Shown here: piece after piece, positions 56,038 to 64,000 of the stretch
Numbering within the stretch: position 1 is the stretch's first letter
How the letters are laid out: each line of letters begins with the position of its first letter
Translations under genes and position numbers: made by a program
Notes under the pieces: generated by a model
Databases searched by the model: none
What the model was told of the DNA's origin: nothing
Seen by the model: only the letters and a program-made list of their open reading frames with translations
Origin: Garcia nutans
Taxonomy: Eukaryota; Streptophyta; Magnoliopsida; Malpighiales; Euphorbiaceae
Length of the DNA: 64,000 nucleotides
Direction: 5' to 3'
Assembly: GCA_947685225.1 (NCBI GenBank)
Contig: CANTUV010000011.1
Span: 65,584,501 to 65,648,500 of the forward strand

Positions 56038-57947
56038 TCAACTGATTCGACACAGCATTCTGGTAGGCATAACACCCCGAGCATAATGTTTTTTGCTTCT
56101 CATCCGCTCGACAGCCAGCCCTTGCTGGATAGCTTCAAGGGTGTCCTCTACCAGGCGCAGCTCGCTATCCTTGGATTTTAGATCTTCCCTCGCCGAGCAT
56201 AGCTCTTCATTTTTAACTCTTATAGTTTCTTTAGTCGAGCCCAACTTTTCAGTTTTCTTCTTTAAGGCTTCTTAAGCATGCTTCAACTCATCTTGAGCGT
56301 GCTTCAGTTCTTCATCTTTAACCTTCAAGGACTCATCTAACTCAACCTTTTTTTTTTCTCTCCATCGTGGTCTTTGATGGCTCGGTCAAAGTTGGTTGCC
56401 TTGCTAGCCACCTGGTCCTCGATGGTGTATATGAGTTGTGTGACCTGCAAAGTATTATTCAGTTAGCCTTTATACCGAACATTGAGTATAACTTTGAATA
56501 TTCAAGTTATCCGTTACCATATGAGACATTGTCACCATTTCTTTTGCTACCCCTTCCGAGCTTTTGAATATCTGTTTAAGCACTTTTTGGGGCTTGACAT
56601 CTAACCACTAGTATATGGTGATATGCGAACTAGCCAATTTATCATTTATTGCCTCCACTAGCCGGACCACTCTATACCGGCAGGCTAATGGTTTTCCACT
56701 TCTCTCATTGACAAATTCTTTTTTCACCTTAGTTCACGGTAAGCCTTCTTTTATCCCTCTGTGGGTTAAGATGTCTTTCGTCTCCAAGTATTGCCTGATC
56801 TCGAGTATTACTTATGTAGGAAGAGTTAAGTCTAGTATAAAATCTTCCTCACGAGCAGAACTGGTCCCAACACCATACTCGTTCGGCTGCCCATGAGCTA
56901 TCCTAGCCTTTTTTTGAACTTCCCTTCTAGCTTCCCTTTCCTCCAAGCATTTTAGCTCTCTGCCTACTGATTCTGAGTCTGGCTCTGCACAACCGAGCCA
57001 AAATTTAGTGCATCAACATATTCAAAATAAATAATAACAAAAACTAAGTGTTGGAACATAAAGTATACATGTTTAGTTTTTTTTGCTAAATTTCCTTCGG
57101 AGCCCTACCAAGGGGAAATTACTCCCTTATAAGGGCAATGACATTTCTCTTTTCTTTCAAAATGCCTTGCTCCACAATTATAACTTGTCCTCGTTTAGTT
57201 TCGCTCCGGTCACTTGTTCACCACTAGGATTCATATACTGAATATTTTTGCAACCGAACCCCTTGTATTCCAAAATAAAGAATTGGTCTTTTCAAGTCTT
57301 GATTGAGTCTGGCTTTTCTTTAAACATAATAAGCCCAGACCGACCTTGTAAGTAAATCTTTATCTGCTCCCGAACGTATTTTGAGAAATCTAAAAGCACT
57401 CAGCACTCGAGGGGTGGGCGCTACCCTGAGCAACCTACGCACAATTTCAAACCATGTGAGTACACCATGCGTTAGGGCTGAGCTGGTCAGGAGTTATCCT
57501 GTGATAGTTCATGAACTCTCGAGGGAAGAAGCGAAGAGAGAACATCACTCATGATCTCAAATCCTCTTAAAAAATCGTCAGTTGATTTTTAGGCAGTGTG
57601 TCAATGGCTCAGACATTCTCTCCAGGGATGATCATCTTGTATTCCTCTGGTATTTGATATTTCTTTTGGATCCTTGCCAAGTCTGTTTCTATTACTGAGG
57701 ATTGGATGTCTCTCACCCGAGCCTTCTTTGAGCTCAGATTAACTTGTTAAACTTCAGTTGCATCTTTTTCCTCCTTGTCCATCAGAGTTAGAGGTCTCTT
57801 GACATTTTGCTCGGTGAGCTTAGTCATGGCCGTCCCAGCCTCAACCAGAGCCCCTTCCTAGTGATGGGTCCTCTCACACATAACACTTGGAGAGCCATTC
57901 TTTCCTGGCTCTCTTAGCAAAGCCAAACTCACTATTTCTCGCACCAT
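56038..57947 (-). pseudogene. gag-like remains of element B
   Basis: From the ATG at 57947, the minus strand follows element A's gag-like region with many stops and shifts. The best preserved piece is the coiled coil at 56244-56038 (KETIRVKNEELCSAREDLKS, then VEDTLEAIQQGLAVERMRSK), closely matching EAVQQGLAAEQMRSNKYYARG of element A. It is clearly inactive and present as a decayed copy. Confidence 0.6.
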
Positions 57948-58540
57948 CTTACTACTACAATTGAAATACAAAAGCTTAGAAACAGAAAACTTAGACCTAT
58001 CCTCTTTAACTGAGCTCTCAAGCCTTGGAGCTTCACACTAGATCAGATGACTCAAGCATCTCTTTTTTGAGTTGTGTGGTCAGTGTTATGGTTGAACATT
58101 CTATTTATAGAGGAGACTTTGCCTATGTGAACCGATATTAGTCTTTAATGACGCAGGCTTCACGTCTTTTCCGTTTTCGCCTAACCGTTACCTTAGTTTT
58201 CGAAGCGTTTCCTCACCTTTGCATGACGTGTGTCCTTTTAGAACTCAACGAACTCTCCTTGGCATAAATGCCAAGACTTGTGAGGGGGACTAGTGGTACT
58301 ACCCATACTACCTCTGGATAACCAAGCTCTTTCCCTGAGCTCCTCGAGCACTTCCTTGAGCTCCATGAGCTCTCCTTTCCCATGCTTTTTTAGCTCTCAT
58401 TTTTTGAGCTTCTTTTTTTAGCTTCCCTGCATTTTTTTGCGTTTTTTTTATCTTTAAGTCACATATCTTAGTTTGACATAAATGTCAAATGACTAGCAAG
58501 ACTAGTGATAGTACTTCCATTTCTCGAGCTCCTTGATCGA

Positions 58541-59913
58541 GTTTCATACTTGAGTCTTTCATGACATCACATAGCAATTTTCATACTTTATTATGTGTTT
58601 TAAAAACATATCTATGTGCATGCGTGCATGTGTGTGTGTATATATATATGCGACTATTATTGTCTATTGCATTGTATGACAACCATGGAATTTTTTTTTA
58701 CAAGTCCAACTTCCAAGATCTTAACACTTTCACATACCACGTCATTACAAAGAGTTTTTAGAATTATTTTCTTAAGAAAAAATAAAAAGAAAAAAAACTA
58801 CATTGTTTAATATTATGACTTATCTATACCGAATATATATATATTCAACTAATAAAATTATTTATTTTTTTATTATTTTTTTAATAATTTTTTATTGACC
58901 AGATATATATATTTAACTGATCTAGATAATAATTTTCTAACTCATTAATATCTTTTTTTACATTGTTTAATACATATTTAAATGCAAACCTACGAATTAT
59001 TCAAAAACATTATTTTAATAACAGAGAACATCTCTACAAATAGATCTTCGAATATTTTTATATGCATCAAATCTTGAATAAAAGACTCTCGTTTAGAAGA
59101 GTTCCGCTTTGATCAATTCAATACTCTTCACATAGTAGGCCAATATCTCACTTTTATGTCAAATAATGAAGAAGAACATGAATTACAATAATTAAGGATT
59201 AAATTCAAAGTGTTTTGCACAAAGTCATAATGCTTTAGGAAAACTCTTACATGGATCAAGTTTATATGCATAGAGTAGAGTATATATTTTTATTCTTTTG
59301 GTTAAACTACAAATATTGACAATATAATGTGGAGGCAAAAAGTGATTCCATTCCCATGTTAGTATCTAATCATGGAAAATCAAAATGTAGAATTAAATAT
59401 AATGTGGACTTTTCTATTATCTTTTTTTACAAAAGAATAACTAATTAAATTAATTTCATTATCTATTCCCAAAAAAAAATTTTTTAATACAAACAAAAAC
59501 ATAAGGGGTCATATATTGCCCCTAATACAACTTATTGTACGGACTTGAATTTTCATTTTCTAAATGCTTTTTCCAAAAAATAAAAATCTAAAACCTAATT
59601 TTTTTAGTTTATATACTGGAAAAAAAAAAAAGAGAATTGACTTTAAATTTATTAAAAATATATATACATATTTATCTTTAAACTTTATCTAGGTGAGATA
59701 AAATAACAGAGTTTTTTTGTAAGTCTCGAATTCCAAATTTAGATACGAAGCATCTTTATAACTTGAAACAAATCGTTTTAACCGTTAATAAATTTATTGA
59801 TGCGAATTCAAATTAAACTATAGATTCTAAGTTATATGATACTGGATGAATTCAAATTAAACTATAGATTCTAACTTACATGATACTAGATAAGTAGAAA
59901 AAAAAATCTAGTA
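58541..59913. other. AT-rich spacer between element B and the lipase 3' end
   Basis: No gene. It contains GT/TA-rich microsatellite-like sequence near 58616-58650 and a short direct repeat near 59785-59885 (ATTCAAATTAAACTATAGATTCTAA twice, about 50 bases apart). Confidence 0.5.
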
Positions 59914-61191
59914 TCAATTGAGTACCATCCTGGCCGTGGCTCTAAATGGACAAGAAGAACTAACGAATCCATTTACCAAATGTAGGTAAGTCTTGAGGTC
60001 GTGACATCTGGCAACATTTACACTATTTATATACGGAGAGTCTTTGCTACTAAGTCTGAGTTCTTTTCCGACTTCGGCGTAGACCCATTGCGTTTGCTCT
60101 ACCTGTTTCTGAATCCAGTTTGAGAACCCTGTAAAGTTCACATCCTTATTATTTGCCTCTTCGTCATTGTCTGTATCGATAACAAAACCAGGTACTTTTG
60201 TTATTAAATCATCGGAGTTGACTATACGTAGTACTTTTGTTCCTTGTTTTTCCAAATGCTGTCGGAAGCTCCGATTTCCAACACGTGGACCGCCGAAGGA
60301 GATGACGGTCACTAATGGTGCTTGTTTGAAGGTGGTTTTGATATCATAAGCAGTTAGAATGGCGAGGGCTGCTCCCAAACTGTGGCCTGTGATTGTCAAG
60401 CTAAGTGGCTCGTCTCCATAAGTTTGAAGAAGCTTCTTGATCTCTTCTCGAATCATGTCTTGTAAACTTGGTCTCATTCCAATTCTAGAAGTATAAAGGC
60501 TTAAAAAACCACTTTCTACCATGGGTGCAGACCTGCAGGAGTAAGTGCCAGTTCTTTTATCAAAATTTGAATTGGGTAAGTGAGCCAGGGTGGCTTGTAG
60601 ATTTTCGAACCACTCCAGGCAAGTGGCAGTGCCTCTGTAGGCAATTACCAAGTCTCTTCGTCCTAACCTTGTAATTTCCTGTTTGTCCTGACAAACAGCC
60701 ACGTATCCAATCCAACTAGATTGAGTTGCAATCCATTTAGGGGCTTTTTCAGCCCAACGTGGCAGTTGTATACCAGATGTTGCACGGAGGTGTTTGGTTG
60801 GCCGGTAACCGATGTTAGGCAATCCACAGCGGTCTAACAATGTCGTTTTTGGAAAAAGGCAAGTCGCATAGGTAGGTGAAGAAGGATCAAAATCGAAAGA
60901 CTTATAAGCAGCATCAACAAATTCACCATATCGGAGAATCTCTCCACGTAAAATATCATCAAGTGGATCAAGCAAACCTTCCCAGTTTTGAATACCTTGA
61001 TATTCCATCCATCTATTGGCTACTTTAACTGGTCTTGAATCAACAGAATGAAGCAGAGCTGGTTTCCATTTCTTTACACGTTTGCTTTTATTGAATTTTA
61101 TTGGTTGAGCAAGGGTACAACCCTGTAATGTCAAGTTTCTTGAAGGAAGCTGTGTGCTTGATAGTGCAGGTCCCTGCAGAAAGAGCCTCAT
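59914..61191 (-). CDS. DAD1-like class I phospholipase A1, chloroplastic
   Basis: This single-exon gene of 425 codons starts at ATG 61191 and stops at 59914. The first ~55 residues are Ser/Lys/Arg-rich with few acidic residues, as in a plastid transit peptide. The lipase_3 fold follows: WEGLLDPLDD (~70), YRGT oxyanion region (~185), GHSLG with nucleophile Ser271, SFGGPRVGN (~298), catalytic Asp in NSDDLITKVPG (~328) and catalytic His in RCHDLKTYLH (~397). All key residues are present and length is normal. The family (DAD1 and PLA1-I enzymes) hydrolyses plastid glycerolipids at sn-1, releasing fatty acids, including linolenic acid for jasmonate synthesis. Exact regiospecificity and the DAD1-versus-other-class assignment cannot be decided here. 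A decayed paralogue lies at 47.4-48.6 kb in the same orientation. Its upstream flank abuts the VAD1-like fragment. Confidence 0.93.
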   Translation of the reverse strand: MRLFLQGPALSSTQLPSRNLTLQGCTLAQPIKFNKSKRVKKWKPALLHSVDSRPVKVANRWMEYQGIQNWEGLLDPLDDILRGEILRYGEFVDAAYKSFDFDPSSPTYATCLFPKTTLLDRCGLPNIGYRPTKHLRATSGIQLPRWAEKAPKWIATQSSWIGYVAVCQDKQEITRLGRRDLVIAYRGTATCLEWFENLQATLAHLPNSNFDKRTGTYSCRSAPMVESGFLSLYTSRIGMRPSLQDMIREEIKKLLQTYGDEPLSLTITGHSLGAALAILTAYDIKTTFKQAPLVTVISFGGPRVGNRSFRQHLEKQGTKVLRIVNSDDLITKVPGFVIDTDNDEEANNKDVNFTGFSNWIQKQVEQTQWVYAEVGKELRLSSKDSPYINSVNVARCHDLKTYLHLVNGFVSSSCPFRATARMVLN

Positions 61192-61659
61192 TTTGGAGCT
61201 TATTAAACACTGCAGGAACCTGAGTTAAGAAGCAGAGAAAGATGAGAAAAATGGTGAATTAATGTGATTGTGATTGTTGCGTCCAGAGGTTCTTTGAAGA
61301 AGGGGATTTTATAGGGTCATGAAAGTGTAGAATTGAAGAAATGAGAAAGCTGGAGCTTTTAATGAAGGGAAAGGTAAGAAAGAGAAAGTGTTAGAGAGTT
61401 GATTGAGTGATAGGAAGCTCATTCAATGGGGAAAGAACGTGCGATACTAATTTTTTATGACAGAGACAAGACAAGCTGATATAATGATTTCAAGATCAAG
61501 AGAGAGCGACATTTAATTTTTTTTTATTATTTTTGTGCAAATTTCATATTTTCTGTATTTTGTATTATTGTCTGTCATTATATAAATTTCATATATATTT
61601 AGTATATTTAAAAATACACTGACAATATACTAAAAATATATAAAAATTCTTTTCATAAT

Positions 61660-62340
61660 TTGGGTCTGTTTCCAATTTAATGGATGCACTACCAATAGGC
61701 TACGCCAATGATTGCATTTTTGTCCATAACCGTGATTTGAATATTATTGAACCATTACATTCTTTCCCTCACTTATTTTATCTTCATCCCTATTTATTAT
61801 GGTGCACCAAATGCATGCACTTCTACAAGAGAAAATTTCCGCATTGAGGCTGCTAATTTTATCATTATATTTAGGAATTTGGTCCTCATTATTAAGAATA
61901 AGATCTTGCCAGTGCTGGCTGTAAGAGGACTGAAAATTAATTAATCATTTTTTTAAATGACTGAAACAAATTACTGGTATTTTTAAGTGTGAAATTTTTT
62001 AATTTATGAAAAAGAAATTAACTGTTTATAAAAGGATTCTTCTGATGACTGTTTATCAGATAGAAGAAGCTGCAGCTTGGTTAGAGAGGCGTTTACACCA
62101 CCTTAAAGATGACATTTTTATGATAGAAATTGCTAGTTGTGAGAACCTGTCAAATTTGACTCAAAACTTAATTTGTCACTTTTTATTGAAGAGTTTTCTC
62201 AGCCTCGGATGAACTTTGAAACAATTAATGTATTTGAATTGTTATCATACAACACTAAGTAGTAGAATACACATGATGGAAACGAGTAAGGTTGAGCTTC
62301 AATCTTTTGATGAAAATCCACTGAGTTTGGCACCATGATA
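61660..62340 (+). pseudogene. duplicated, deletion-riddled 3' fragment of the VAD1-like gene
   Basis: 61660-61990 copies intron sequence at 30805-31170 (shared GATGCACTACCAATAGGCTA and CATAACCGTGATTTGAATAT). It then jumps to sequence like 32080-32126 (TTCTTCT.ATGACTGTTTAT), then to the coiled-coil exon (AGCTTGGTTAGAGAGGCG, reading EEAAAWLERRLHHLKDDIFMIE, like 36630-36698). It jumps again to 36991 onward (AGAAATTGCTAGTTGTGAGA). Three deletions relative to the larger copy remove exons 15-17, the region holding the hAT element, and the end of the coiled coil. It cannot code a useful protein. The hAT element is absent here. Confidence 0.85.
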
Positions 62341-63610
62341 GAGGATGCTTATACTTTTTTACTAATTTCGTTCCTTGGATTTTTTTTAAATATCCTTAAA
62401 AATAAAATTATTTTTAAAAATATCTATTTTTTCTTTTAAAAATATTCATTTTTTAATTTTTAAAAATACTCCTTTTATAGATATATATTTTTAATATATT
62501 TTATTTTTAAAGATATATATTTAAATAATTATAAATATTTTTAAATTTATTGAACTAAAACTAATTATATTTAGACACTACAGAGACAAAATGGACGACT
62601 CTCCTAACATCGTTTTTACATATTTAGTATTATATACAAATAGCCTAATAAATAGATATATAATGTGAAATTTGATTGATTTCTTCAGAAGTCAGAACTT
62701 TTTTGTAAGAATAACAATACTCTAATGATTACAAAATCTTTAACTTGTCGAATACCAAACAATCGGTACCCAACTTTTATACCCCAAAAAAATTTGAGCA
62801 TATTCAACAAAATTAGTATTATTATTTTTTTAATAATACTATTTTTTCAAAAATAATAATACCCTGTTATGGACCAGCACACAATTTCTTTTCAACACAT
62901 AAAATAAAAAAAAATTGAAATAATTAAACCACCGACTTTCACATCTTAAAGATGGAAAAGCCAAAAAAAAAATTGCGGCTATTTGAAAAAAAGTTTTATT
63001 ATTTTACCCATATTTTTTATTTTTTAAAATTATTAATTTATTTTATTTATTTACATTTTGTGCTATGGAGTATAGAGATTCTTGACAATGACTGAATAAA
63101 AGGAATATCAATTATACAATAAAAGGAAATTATATTACTCATGTCTCAATTATATATCTTAAATTGATCGAATATTTTTTTATTTATAAAAATTAAAAAA
63201 TTTAATTATTTTTATTAAAAATATAAATTTATACATAATTTTTTATTATTATATTTTTATTTTAATATAAAATATATTTAATAAATAATATTAAATAAAA
63301 ATATTATAAAATTTTAATATACTTATTAATTTATTAAAATAAAATAATAAATAAGATATAATTTGAATCAGACGCATGAAAGGAGTGAATTTATTGATTA
63401 GGGTGAATAAAATATATAATAATAATAATAGGTCGGAGAAGTGACTATTCGATTCAAGTATAGGTCGTAGTGGTCTTTTCATTTGATTTCATTTCTATGT
63501 GTATGTGTTAAAAAACCATTCCACTTTTTTAATAATAACAGTTATATATATATATATATATATATATTAGATGATGAAAAAACGGCTGCATGTTCCACAT
63601 TGCTTTTTTA
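62341..63610 (+). repeat. segmental duplicate of the VAD1-like 3' flank
   Basis: Collinear, diverged match to about 37230-38690. Landmarks are ACTCTAATGA...ACAAAATCTTTAACTTG (62720), AATTGCGGCTATTTGAAAAA (62974) and GTAGTGGTCTTTTCATTTGA (63466). No gene. Confidence 0.75.
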
Positions 63611-64000
63611 TTTTAAAAAATTCATAATAAAACCCCTCAATTTTACGTCTTTTTAATATTTAGCTCCTAAATTAAAAACGTTTACTATTAACTCTTCATA
63701 CTATATGAATTCATCAATTTAGATCCACTTTTAACATAAACAATATGCATATAATAAAAATGACAGTAAAATTACGTTATAATATAACTACTATAAAAAA
63801 AATATTAGATTCAAAACTCACGTTCTACATTTAAACATAAAATTAAACAAAATAAAATTAAAAAATTGAATTTTAAACTTAAATTCACCTTTGTAAAATC
63901 ATTCTCTTCTCACGTATATCTACAAATCGGAAACTCAACTTGCTAGTATGTATGTTTGCTGGTATGGTATGCTCATTTTTGGTGCAAGATTCTTGGGAAT
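63611..64000. other. AT-rich end of window
   Basis: No gene or repeat structure that I can support. Confidence 0.5.

Larger units (their letters stand above)
54390..58540 (-). mobile_element. non-autonomous LTR-type element B, inverted relative of element A
   Basis: Read on the minus strand, 58540-57950 matches element A's leader (TATAAATAGA at ~58109-58100; CTAGTGTGAAGCTCCAAGGC; then ATGGTGCGAGAAAT at 57947). The gag-like region follows, then the coiled-coil block (56244-56038) and a 3' segment. The far end, ~54390-54580, matches element A's 3' repeat around 43740-43890 (TGATGCGGTAAGCGTGGATA). Numerous stops break the coding parts, and no pol is visible. It differs from A mainly by a ~56-bp tandem array at 54723-55310. 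Edges are approximate. Confidence 0.65.

Overview
The window is nuclear DNA from a flowering plant, most likely a eudicot. Four plant gene families with conventional GT-AG introns sit in very AT-rich intergenic DNA, among plant-type hAT, Mutator-like, RTE-LINE and LTR-retrotransposon remains. The species cannot be named from the sequence alone.

Layout. 1-3 kb: AT-rich intergenic. 3.08-7.33 kb (+): a four-exon DUF630/DUF632 gene, intact, 799 codons. 8.55-9.46 kb: a long foldback element with a 9-bp target duplication. 10.56-13.74 kb (-): an intact plant AGC (KIPK/D6PK-like) protein kinase in two coding exons, with a probable spliced 5' leader. 15-22.8 kb: gene-poor AT-rich DNA. 22.80-22.98 kb: a small Mutator-type foldback MITE with a 10-bp target duplication. 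23.18-36.78 kb (+): a VAD1-like GRAM/VASt gene that is clearly a pseudogene. It has a frameshift, several stop codons, a lost splice acceptor, an RTE LINE fragment in an intron and a 4.3-kb hAT transposon in its last exon. 39.1-44.1 kb (+) and 54.4-58.5 kb (-): two related LTR-element copies in opposite orientation, with gag-like and coiled-coil reading-frame remains and no pol. Between them lies a DAD1-like lipase pseudogene (47.40-48.62 kb, -) with a hAT-type MITE just upstream. 59.91-61.19 kb (-): the intact DAD1-like chloroplast lipase. 61.66-63.61 kb: a deletion-riddled second copy of the 3' end and downstream flank of the VAD1-like gene.

The three intact genes (DUF632, AGC kinase, lipase) are independent transcription units. 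In other plants these families act in membrane-associated regulation, polar-growth or auxin-transport signalling, and plastid lipid hydrolysis for oxylipin or jasmonate supply. The right-hand half records local duplication (lipase pair, VAD1 3' pair) followed by decay and transposon insertion. I found no new enzymatic or defence system. The most unusual structure is a run of five consecutive hairpins in the promoter-side end of the hAT element, next to an AT-rich tandem array.
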